Shown: positions 23,901-33,800 of the stretch, one piece after another
Layout: every line of letters starts with the position of its first letter
How positions within the stretch are numbered: position 1 is the first letter of the stretch
NCBI GenBank assembly: GCA_965112735.1
Contig: OZ218950.1
Location: forward strand, 5,208,001 to 5,272,000
Length of the DNA: 64,000 nucleotides
From: Phaeosaccion multiseriatum
Lineage: Eukaryota; Ochrophyta, other classes
Direction: 5' to 3'
Translations under genes and position numbers: made by a program
The notes under the pieces: generated by a model
What the model was told of the DNA's origin: nothing
Database searches by the model: none
Seen by the model: the letters and a program-made list of their open reading frames with translations, nothing else

Positions 23901-24643
23901 AGGCGTTGGACAAACAGTAGACAGGCCGCCATCCGTGAGAAAAGCGTGCTCCTCTAGCTCTGGCAGATGCACAAACTGCCTTTCCTCTTTACCCACCTGT
24001 CCTCAGCGTCGACCGCTTTGCGGGCAGCCTTCTTGGGCGTGCCCTTCTTGCCGGAAGGGGTCATCTCCTCTCTGATCCTCGACAGGTTATCCATAGCCTC
24101 ATGCACGTTGCCCATTTGTGCGCTGAAGTCCTCCAAGACGTGCTGTGGTCAATTAGTCAAAGAGGGGGAGGGACAACGACATGAGACGGACACTCGAGGG
24201 GTCAAAGGCGACGATCCTTTCCAGCCTGCAGATCCGATGGGTGCAAGCATCACTTATACAGCAGTTGTACCTGTGCCATGAGGTCAGCCTCCTTGCCCTG
24301 TCGATGGATCTTCGTCCCGAACATGTGGATCATGACCCCTTCCGAGAATGTAAAACCAAAGGGCTTGGACTTTCCCGCGCCCTCTTCGTAGTTGAACACT
24401 GGGAGGGCGAGCGTGTAAAGCGTGTAACATGCGAGCGGGAGGAACTCGCCGTGAGACAAGGTGAGACAAGGCCGAGGAGCTGGGCCAGGGAAAGGGAGGT
24501 TGAAGCCCGTCAGCCTATGTAGAACTTCACTTACTGTAATGCATCCCGATGTCGAACAAACCCCCGTCATACTTGCGATACCCCACTCTCGTGGGCAAAG
24601 GTTTAGCATCTGATGCCGCCGCTGCTGCTCCTCCAGGCGCCAT
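20964..24643 (-). CDS. Unknown ten-exon protein ending in a CaaX prenylation box
   Basis: Exons on the - strand are 24643-24535, 24398-24271, 24142-23997, 23886-23715, 23418-22987, 22766-22704, 22404-22187, 21996-21816, 21579-21292 and 21143-20964. They give 1,917 bases and 638 residues with every phase agreeing. The N-terminus is alanine-rich, then GYRKYDGGLFDIGMHYMFNY. A globular part follows (KPFGFTFSEGVMIHMFGTKIH, and later GGCVALWNTSDENTLQGLIK). The middle is a long Lys/Ala/Glu-rich stretch (about residues 215-330), likely a helical or coiled-coil region, then a Lys-rich low-complexity segment. The C-terminal third is predicted helical (GWSAKIAKLRKTVSESKDKE onwards). The last four residues are CSIM, a CaaX box whose final Met favours farnesylation, so the mature protein is probably membrane-attached. 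I recognise no family and assign no function. The exon starting 22404 uses an AAG acceptor after a (CT) run. Confidence 0.65.
21149..21245. repeat. GGAA/GGGA purine tract in an intron
   Basis: A roughly 95-base tract of GGAA, GGGA and AGGG units fills the last intron of the CaaX-box gene. On the coding strand it is a pyrimidine tract of CCTT units ending at the CAG acceptor at 21146-21144. Confidence 0.85.
22423..22454. repeat. GA dinucleotide microsatellite in an intron
   Basis: About fifteen AG/GA repeats sit just upstream, on the - strand, of the acceptor for exon 22404-22187. They read as a CT tract, serving as the polypyrimidine tract of that intron. Confidence 0.9.
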
Positions 24644-25276
24644 CTTGTCTCCTGTGGAAGGAGCCTCCATTTGGAATTTAACTCACCCCTTCTTCCGATC
24701 GCCCACCTACTGGGGCCATAGAGAAAAAGGGCACAGTGTAACAGCCGCAGCAGTAGTAGCAGCAGAAGGGGATAAGCTTGGCGAGCGGGGGACCAATCCT
24801 TCTTGCTGCCACCCCAGCCTCTGCCTTTGGGTGCTCTACTACCTACCCCCACTTTCAAAATCTTTCATTTGCCCCCGGCAAGAAAATCTGACCGCTGAAA
24901 CAAACACTGCGAGACACACTCAGGACGCAGACGTTAATTACCTCGCGAGGTTGCTCAACGAGTTGCTGCTGTCCAACGGTGCGCTGTTCTGTCCCTATCT
25001 TCTCCGTGCGGTGCTGGCTCAAGTGCTATGGCTCCTTTGCTGCTGCTACTTGCTGCTTGTTGTTGCTGGTGCCTTGGCGGCTGCAGTAAATGCGCTTCGA
25101 AAAATGGTTGCCGTGGCAGCTGCTAAGGTGGCTGCTTTGCTTTTGCTAAGTGTTTTAAATGGCCGGATGCCACTGCGGTGAATGGAAATCGATGGGTAGA
25201 AAAATCGACGATGTTTTTTAAAACTGAAACTGAAAACTAAACAGAGGCTAGACCGGCCTGTCGCCTCAGAACCTTG
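24644..25276. other. Spacer with CaaX gene promoter and PPR 3' end
   Basis: The 633 bases lie between two - strand genes. A + strand frame reaching base 25181 encodes a leucine- and alanine-rich hydrophobic stretch but begins inside the CaaX gene's first exon and lacks a clear domain, so it is not annotated as a gene. AT-rich sequence at 25190-25245 fits the PPR gene's 3' UTR. Confidence 0.5.
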
Positions 25277-27263
25277 TCAGGGGCCGACCTTGCCATGTTG
25301 GGGTGCCTGCAGCCTTCCGATCTGCGCCCGCATTATCTGAGACTGAGCTTTAAGTTCGGCGAGTTCGGCTTCCAACGTTTCCAATTCATCCTGCCCGTTG
25401 CTCTTCTGACTGGGCGTCTGCGTGGCCTGCGAGAGTGGCCGCCCCCGTAATCCCTTCGAAAAAGTGTGCACTGGGCCCTGCTGCAAGAGGTTGCTCCCCG
25501 CCCCCGCATCTCCCTTCTTCCCTCCTCGCGAGTCCAAGGACTTTGCAAACAGGTCGCTGAAGCCCTTCCTACGCAACTCTTCGACCAGCCCCAAGGCCCG
25601 CTCGTGCTGATTCGTCAAGGTGCAAACTTGTATTGCGGCCATGTAGGTCTCTTTATTGGCCTCAACCTTGGCCTTGCGCATGCTTTCCATCGTCGAAAAC
25701 ACCTGTGTGTGCCCCCCAACGAACGAGGATGGGGAGCGTCAGTCAAGAGTGCCCAATGCCGGCCCTCCCATGCGAGCAGCAACAGCAGAGCGGACAGAGC
25801 ACACTTGCCGCAACTAACCTGCTGATGCGCCCCTGCGTCGGCGCACATTTTCACCACCTTATTATACGCGTGGACGTCCGGAGGGCAAGAGTCCCACTTC
25901 ATCTGTGACAGCACCTGGAGCGCGAGGGAGTACTTGCCAGCCAGAGAACACGCGTCCAGCACAGCGTTGTAGTCCCTGTCGGAGTGGAACAGCAAACAGC
26001 AGCGGACATAAGTTATTATGACAGAGTGTCATGCCGGTACAGCGACGCCTTGTGTTGGCTCGTATAGCGACGCCTGCCGTCGCATCATTCTCTTCTCACT
26101 CACCGTCTCTCAGGCCGCAAGTCGGTGCCGGACATCATCTGAAGCACCTCGAGCGCCTTCTCACACTCCCCCTGTTGCCCGTACGCCAGCATAATCGCGC
26201 GGTAGGTGCCTCCGTCGGGCTCGAAGCCGGCCCTGCGCATCTCCTCCAGCACTTGCACCACGAGCTCCACCTCCCCGCCCGCAGCGCACGTGTGCATGAC
26301 AACATTGTAGCACGCAAGGTCTGGGGCTTTCTTCATGGCTCGCAGAAGGTCCACAGCGGGTGCGTGTTGCTCTGCGTCTCGACAAGCCCGCAGAGCGTCC
26401 AGGTAGACCGCCAGTTCCGGCTCAAACCCATTCTCCTCCATGGTCTTGAGAAGAACCAACGCCTCGCTGTAGCTGCCCAATGCAGCAAGGCCCTTCATCG
26501 CGCTGGCGAAGCCCGAGTAGGTATTTTCCGTGGGCCGGCTGGTCTGCGCGACTGCACGCATATTGGCCACCTCGCGCGCCTCCTTCAGCGCCCGTACTTC
26601 TTCGCAGAGCTCGATGACAGAGAGGTAGGCCTCGTCAGAGGGCCGCAAGTGTGTGGAGTCCGTCATATGCCGCAGAAGTTTCAAAGCATTCTGCCATCTG
26701 CCCATTTGACAAAACGCCTCCAGGGCAGCTTCGTACACCGTCAGCGGCAGGTCGAGCCCACAACTTGTGGCCAGCAGAAAACAATTTTCTACGCGTTCCC
26801 ATCCCTGTCCACGTTCACCGAGGATCCGAAAAGACTCGATTAGCCCATCGTTCTCGATAGAAGAAGTCCCTGAAGGTACCGCCTCGGAAGATGGTAATGA
26901 TAACGATAGTCGTGGCAATGCCGAAGAAGGGAGAGAGGAGGGAGGGGGGTGGTGGAAGGAGGAGGGTGGGGAGGAGGAGGAGGAGGAGGAGGAGGAGAAG
27001 GAGGAGGAAGGAGGGGGAGAGAAGGGGGAGAAGGAGGGGATGGACGAGGAGGGCGAGAAGGAGGAGAAGGACGAGGAGGAGGACCAGGAGGACCAGGAGG
27101 AGGAGGAGGAGGAGGAGGAGGAGGAGGAGGAGGAGGAGGAGGAGGAGGAGGAGGACGAGCAAGAGGAAACCTCCGCCCCACCCCCCCGTCTCAGCAGGCT
27201 GCCAGCAGCAGAAGCATCCGCTGCAGAGTATCCTGCGCGCATGATCTGATACGAGCGCCGCAT
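25277..27263 (-). CDS. PPR protein with a long polyserine linker
   Basis: Exons on the - strand are 27263-26104, 25975-25819 and 25702-25277, giving 1,743 bases and 580 residues. Pentatricopeptide-repeat proteins bind single-stranded RNA one base per repeat and mostly act in mitochondria or plastids. Seven or eight 35-residue PPR helix pairs are visible. Examples are TYSGFASAMKGLAALGSYSE, CYNVVMHTCAAGGEVELV, TYRAIMLAYGQQGECEKAL, DYNAVLDACSLAGKYSLAL, AYNKVVKMCADAG and TYMAAIQVCTLTNQHERAL. The first 30 residues are Arg/Ala/Ser-rich with no early acidic residue, consistent with an organellar transit peptide. Between this and the repeats lies an extreme serine tract (about residues 35-110) mixed with Pro and Phe. 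The C-terminus has a short coiled coil (LETLEAELAELKAQSQIM). No E/DYW editing or SMR domain is seen. Confidence 0.88.
26937..27164. repeat. GAG/GGA purine tract (polyserine on the coding strand)
   Basis: About 230 bases of almost pure purine on the + strand include over twenty uninterrupted GGA triplets at the 3' side. They encode the serine linker of the PPR protein on the - strand. All + strand frames through it are also open (Glu-, Arg- or Gly-rich). Purine/pyrimidine mirror tracts of this length can form triplex DNA and can stall replication. Confidence 0.9.
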
Positions 27264-27797
27264 GGTCGAGGAAGCAAGAGGTCAGTGCGTTAGTAAGTAA
27301 ATTATAAAAAAAGAACACAGGCTCGCGAGTTGGTTATCCAGCCCCCCCCGGGCGCCTTATTTTCCCGTTGGCTTGGATTGAGCCTAACGTCCATTGGAAG
27401 GTAAGGATGGGAGCAGGGTGCAGCAGCGGGTAGCAGCGGCACCAAGCAGCATCGAAATCAACAGTAGGATACACCACACGCCTTATCTAGCGGCGGCGGC
27501 ACAGTCTGTCGACCTGGAGCGTATAAATCAAGCCTTGATCTTCACCCGTTACACGGATCGGATCCAGGTGAGCGCGGTCGGATTGGAGACGACAAAGTTC
27601 GGTAGCAGGCAGCAAAGCAGCACAGCGGGCGGGTGGTTGAGGAACTGTGCTACTGCTGTCGACGCCTTTTACGTGAGTCTGTCTCAATGGTTTGATCTAA
27701 TTTTTTTTTTTATCCTTACTCCCTCCGTGTCCACAAAAGGCAAGCGGGATTTTGACCAAGCCTCAGTGGTCTGGCATCTGCGGCAGCAGCGGCAGGC
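27264..27797. promoter_or_regulatory. Divergent promoter region of PPR and giant genes
   Basis: These 534 bases separate the ATGs of the PPR gene (-) and the giant repeat gene (+). Nothing coding is convincing. AT-rich sequence at 27290-27315 may be the PPR core promoter. The right half probably holds the leader of the giant gene, including a small candidate intron listed separately. Confidence 0.55.
27673..27739 (+). other. Candidate 67-base intron in the 5' UTR of the giant gene
   Basis: The sequence ACGTGAGTCT offers a strong GTGAGT donor at 27673. A T-rich tract (eleven Ts near 27702-27712) and an ACAAAAG acceptor ending at 27739 complete a short intron 58 bases upstream of the ATG. It lies outside the coding frame, so phase cannot test it. 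Confidence 0.4.
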
Positions 27798-27878
27798 ATG
27801 CCGCGGTGGCCGTGGCTCACCATGCTGCTCTATGCGGTAGCATGGTGGGCCCTGCTGTCGGCCCCGGTAGTCTTGGCA
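27798..27878 (+). other. Signal peptide of the giant protein
   Basis: The first 27 residues have a short Arg-containing start, a hydrophobic core (LTMLLYAVAWWALL) and small residues before the likely cut (PVVLA|Q). They direct the protein into the secretory pathway. Cleavage after Ala27 or Gln28 is inferred. Confidence 0.85.
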
Positions 27879-30800
27879 CAGGTGTGCGAAGACTTTACCG
27901 GTGAGGAGAATGGCGGCTACTGGGCGCAAGTGGCCAAGTGTGGCAGCTGCAATGAGGTCGACGGGTGCGGCTACTGCTTGTCGACGCTTCAGTGCCTCAA
28001 TGGGGATGCGCAAGGCCCTTTGGATGGGTCTCCTTGCCCCAACTGGGTGGTGTCAGGGGGGGCCTGCCCCGTTGTGCCAGTGTGCAGCGCTTATCCAGAC
28101 TGCTCAACGTGCGCCCAGGACGAGGATTGCGCCTGGTGCGCGTCGGAGGCACAGTGCATGACAATCTCTGAGATCTTCAGCACGGACTGCCGCGGCACTG
28201 TCTTCGATCTGCCTTGCCCTTCTTCGTACATCGGAGGTGAGTCCGGCCTCCCGAGAGAAAGCTTATCTCAAGTCGTCTGAGGGGAGGGGGAGCTTCAGAA
28301 TTATCATCATGGCATGCAAGACTGTGTCTATTCTGCTTCAGTATCCCTATCCCAGTTTGACGCATAGCATGCGCGCAAAATTTCACCGCCTGCTGCCGCT
28401 CACCGTGGCACTTGCATGCACAGCACAGCACAGCACAGCTCAAACCCTTCGTCCTCACTCCATTTCCTCTCGCCCCATCCCCCGTGCATTTCCTTTCGCT
28501 TGCAGAGAACAAGGTGATTGGCAACCTGGTCGTCGAAGCGGATCCTCTCTTTGGAGGTGGTTCGCTGACGGCGGGAGGCCCCACGGGCACCGGTGCGTCC
28601 TTTGAATTGACTCTCAACGAGTCCGCGTTCCGCGTTGCCTCCGGAGGCGATGTCGACATGACAGCAGGGGCGTCTAACGCTGCCAATGTCAAAGGAGGCG
28701 GAGTGCACATTGGTGGCGGAGACGGCACCAATGCCCTCGGAGGGGGCGGAGGAGACATCACCTTTGTCGGTGGAGGCGGGTTCGGCCTCGAGAGCTTCGG
28801 TGGAGACATTGGCGACGGCGGCTCCGTCGAGCTGCAAGGTGGGACCAGTGTGGAGGGAAAAGGCGGCAGCGTCTCTCTCAGCGGAGGGAGCAGCAGCACG
28901 GGCACTGGTGGCGCAGTTTTGATTCAAAGCGGCGCGAGCAACACCGTGGCCAGCGGCTCCATCCTCATCCAGTCCGCCAGAAGTCTGGGCGAGGCTGCCA
29001 GCGGGGATGTGTCAGTGGGCTCAGGCACCACCGCCTTTGGATCCACCGGCTCACTCATGCTCTCCACCGGCAGCAGCACCAGTGGCACGGCGGGCCAGAT
29101 CATCATCTCTGCGGGGATGGGGAACTCTGGCAGTGGCAGCAGTGTTGAAATTTCTGCGGGAGGCACAAGCGCCGACGGAGCTGCGGGCGGAGACGCTCGT
29201 ATCGTGTCGGGCTTTAGCCAGACGGCAGGCAGCGGAGGCCTCAACTTCTTGACGGCCAATGCAGGCTCCAGCGGAGGCAGTGGCGACATTTTGTTGCGCA
29301 CGGGGACGTCGAGCTCGGGAGACTCGGGGAGCATTTCTCTGGTCACCAACGCCGCCACTGCTGGTCACGCTGGAGACATCAACTTACTCGTCGGGCCTGG
29401 CGAGAGCGGCAAGGGCGGCCAAGTCTCCTTGGAGGCTGGAGAGTCGTCTGCGCCGTCGGCAGCAGGAGGTGATGTCTTCATCTCCGCCGGAGCAGGCACT
29501 GCGGCAACCGTCAACGAGGGCGGTAAGGGGGGCCATGTCAAGATTTCTGGCGGCGATGCCATGGGTCTGGGCTCGTCGGACCAAGCCGGAGACGTCAATC
29601 TCATTGGCGGCTATGCCCAGGCAGGGCGTGGGGGAGACATTCTGATCTCCTCTGGCGTTGGCCGTGCAACTTCTAGTGGGCAGGTCCTCGTCACGACGGC
29701 CAATGCCGGCAGCGACGGAGGGAGCGGCGGCCTGTTCTTGGCTACCGGTACCTCGTCGGCTGGGAGCACGGGCGCGCTCCTGCTCAACACTGGAGACGCG
29801 AGTCAAGGGGCGGGTGGAAACATCGAGCTCAGAGTCGGAGAGGGCGATTCGGGGGTTGGTGGGTGGGTGGTCATCAAAGGCGGTACCAGTTCGGATCAGT
29901 CAGGCGGAAGCATTTTACTGGCAAGCGGGGAGGGTACCGCAGGATCTAGCGGTGACGTCATCATTCAGACCACGGACGCAGGCACCAGCGGGGTCTCTGG
30001 GTCCATCCTTCTGTCCACCGGACAAGCTACCAACGGCAGCGCAGGAGCCATTCAGTTCCAGACAGGCTCAAGCTTGGATGGAGATGCTGGAGACATCATC
30101 TTCAGCATCGGAGGCGCGGAGTCGGTGGGCGACGGAGGTGACATATCCTTCATGGCCGGAAACACAAGTGCTGTAGAAGGCGTGGGGGGAGGAGTGGTGC
30201 TCATGGGCGGAGGGGGAGAGAACCCTGACGGGGGAGAGGGAGGCTCAATCGCGCTCACCGGCGGATCAGCAGCAGGCACCGGCGAAGACCCCGGTGCCGG
30301 AGGTGGGGACGTTGGTATCACTGGAGGCAGTGCCGCTGGGGGAGTGGGCGGTAGCATCAGCATTGCTGGTGGAGCATCCACCTCCAACCAAGGTGGAGCT
30401 ATCGAGATCACGAGCGGTAGCAGTGCTCTCTCCACCAGCGGTGACGTGAGCATTGCCACTGCCGACGCCCAAAACGAAGCTGCGAGTGGAGCCCTCAGTC
30501 TCCGCACAGGCACATCGAGCTACGGAGAAAGCGGCTCGGTGCTCATCAGTTCAGGAAATGCCATGAACGGAGCTGGAGGCTCTGTACAAGTTTCTGTCGG
30601 AACGAGCAGCAGAGGCGACGGAGGAGACCTCTACCTGGCAGCAGGAGGAACCTCGGCCGTCGGAGCACGCGGAGGAACCACATACGTCACTGCTGGCGTC
30701 GGTTTCAGCGATGATGAAGGCGACGGTGGCGATGGTGGCCATGTTGTAATCCAGGCCGGAGCTTCCATGGGCACCGCTGCTGTGGACATTGGCGGTACGG

Positions 30801-33800
30801 TAGAGATACTCGGTGGTGACTCGATCGCCGGCAGGAGCGGCGGATTGAGCTTGCAATCTGGATCCAGCGAGCAAGGCTCGAGTGGGCCTATCGCAATGTC
30901 CACCTCCGACTCTGGCACAGACGGCGTATCGGGCAGCATTGCAGTCGTGACCGGGAGGTCGGCGGCAGGCACATCAGGCCCCATTTCTCTCCAATCGGGC
31001 CCCGCCACGGCAGGAGCCGGAGGGGCCATCTCTCTCGCAGTCGGCGACGGGGACTACGGTGACGGAGGAGCAGTCTTCATCTCTGCAGGACGAACGACCT
31101 CAGTCGCGAGTCAGGGAGGAGCAGTGGTCATCGCCGGAGGAGAGGGCTCGAGCCCTCATGCGCATGACGGGGGCGACGGCGGCCAAGTTCGCATCGTTGG
31201 TGGAGCGGCCATGGGCGGCTCTAGCGGGGATGCAGGAGGAGGCGTTGCTCTGGAAGGAGGGCGCTCCTACGCTGGACACGGCGGGGACCTTTCTCTCTCG
31301 TCCGGCACCAGCGATCTGAGCTCCAGCGGATCCGTGCTACTCAACACGGGCAACGCAGGACAGCAGGGAGCCAGCGGAGCGATTTCCCTCTCGACGGGCA
31401 CCTCCAGTGCGGGCTCCACTGGGCACATCCGAGTCGGTACCGGTGCCGCGCAGGGGGGCAGTGGAGGCGACATTGTCATCGCCGTTGGCCAGGGAGACTC
31501 GGGCAGCGGGGGCAACGTGGCCATCTCGGCAGGTGACACCGATGATGTCAAGTCAGGGGGCATGGTGACGCTGGAGAGTGGGTACAGCTCTCGCGCTTCG
31601 AGCGGGTCTGTCCTCCTGAGGACACCCAACGCAGGCATCGATGGTGCAAGTGGGGGCATTCTCCTGAGCACTGGCACCTCCAGTGCGGGCCAAAGCGGTG
31701 CTGTGCAGCTTCTCTCCGGCGCCGCCACCAACGGCGCAGGAGGCGACATCATGATGCGTGTGGGCACCGGCGACGAGGGTGATGGAGGCCATGTGCTCAT
31801 CTCTGCCGGTGAGACGGAAGCCGCCGAGGCCGAGGGAGGCAGCGTGGTCATTGCCGCCGGGGAGGGAAGCAGTCAAGACAGGTACCACGGAGGACAAGGC
31901 GGCAAGGTGCAGATATTTGGTGGTGCCGCTCAAGGAGGCTCGAGCTCGGACTACGGCGGGAACGTTGAGGTGGCGGCAGGCTACTCCCGAAAGGGGCGTG
32001 GCGGCTCCTTCGACTTTGTCACCGGATACGGCGAGGCCACCTCCAGCGGTGTTATCGACGTGCACACGGCCAACGCCGGCAAGGCAGGGGCCAGTGGAGG
32101 TATCTCCATCTACTCGGGGACTGCAAGCATGGGCAACTCCGGAACCATCAGCATGCAAACGGGCAGCGCAGACAGGGGGCGAGGAGGCTCCTTCGAACTG
32201 TTCCTGGGCACAGGCGACTCGGGTATGGGCGGAGAGATTGCCATGAGTGCGGGAGATACGCTGGCAGCTGACGGCACGGGAGGCAAGGTGTCTATTCAGA
32301 CAGGGCACTCCTTCCAAGGCAGCAGTGGGGGCCTCTCTCTCGAGACTGCCAACTCGGGCGTGACGGGCACCAGCGGGGGCATTGCCCTCTCCACCGGCAT
32401 TGCCAACGGGCCGCTTCCCTCGGGGGGAGTGTCGCTCATCACCGGCGCGTCAAACAAAGGCCCGGGGGGTGACATTCAGCTTCTCGTGGGCAGTGGAGCC
32501 GCAGAAGACGGAGGAGATATTGTGTTGGTGGCTGGAGAGACGACAGCAGCAGGCCAGCGGGGTGGAGATGTCATGATTGCCGGAGGGGCCGGGACTAATG
32601 CGGCCAATGGAGGGTCGGGAGGAGGGGGCGATGGAGGAAACGTGTACATTGATGGAGGAGACGCAGGGGGGCTCGATCCCACCAAAGATGTGGGGGGCAG
32701 CGTCGAGATTACAGCGGGATACGCAGCTGCCGGGGTGGGCGGGTCTCTCATTGGCCGCTCAGGACACAGCGAGGCCTCGTCTAGCGGCCAGATCATGCTG
32801 CTCACAGCGGACGCGGGCAGAGCGGGAGTGAGCGGGGAAATGGTGCTGTCGACCGGTTCCGCAACGCTGGGCAACTCCGGCTTCGTCTTCATTGGAACGG
32901 GAGAGGCCGTCTCCGGACGAGGGGGCTCCATCGACGTAGTGGTGGGCAGCGGCACCGTCGGCGACGGAGGTGACGTTGTGGTGTCAGCAGGAGAGACCTC
33001 CGCAGCAGGGGGACGAGGAGGAGACTTGCGTCTCTCCGCTGGCACCGGCAGCAACAGCCTCGTGTCCGGCGGTGGCAGAGGCGGGAGTGTCTCCATTGAG
33101 GCTGGCGAGGGGCAGGGCGGTGCCCCGAGCGACGTTGGTGGAGACGTCACCGTCCGAGCGGGACAGGCCAGTGCTGGAGACGGTGGATCAGTGCACATTC
33201 TTTCCGGCGCAAGCAGCACAGCGGGCGGCAGTGGGTCCATCAACTTGCTCACGGCCAACGCTGGCCAGACGATTGGCGACAGTGGCTCATTGTCTCTGTC
33301 GTCAGGCTTCTCTCCCGCCGGATCATCGGGCTCTCTCTCCCTCGCCACAGGTGTGGCCATGTCTGGAGCGGCCGGAGGCGTCATGATTAGCGTGGGCACT
33401 GGAAACGTCGGCAGCGGAGGTAATATCTCCCTCGTAGCTGGAGACACTGTGTCCCAGCGGGGCCAGACAGGCGGCTCCATCGTTGTGCAAACTGGAGAGA
33501 GCCTGATGGGAACGAGTGGTGGCCTCGCGCTCCGTACCGCCAATGCAGGGCTCTCGGGCCAAAGCGGTGCCATCGAGCTGTCGTCAGGCACCTCATCGGT
33601 CGGGGCGTCAGGGGGCGTCACCGTCTCTACAGGGGCTGGCCCCTCAGGCGGGTCCATTTCTGCTCTGGTGGGTGAGTCCACCGAAGGAGCAGGAGGAGGA
33701 ATCATCCTGCAAGCTGGACTCTCCCGGCGTGGAGGCGGCGGTGACGTCACCATCGCAGCAGGTGCCGCAGCTGCCACTGATGCTGACCAGCAGCACACCC

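Noticed and set aside
24549-25181. + strand frame ending in a hydrophobic Leu/Ala/Val stretch that could pass for membrane spans
   Set aside because: It starts within the first exon of the CaaX-box gene on the other strand, is low complexity, and has no splice or promoter support.
26767-27249. + strand glutamate-rich frame
   Set aside because: Antisense of the PPR polyserine tract; the - strand has clear PPR repeats and spliced phases.
27394-27840. + strand frame overlapping the start of the giant gene
   Set aside because: It is in another frame from the signal peptide and crosses a likely leader intron; no domain is visible.
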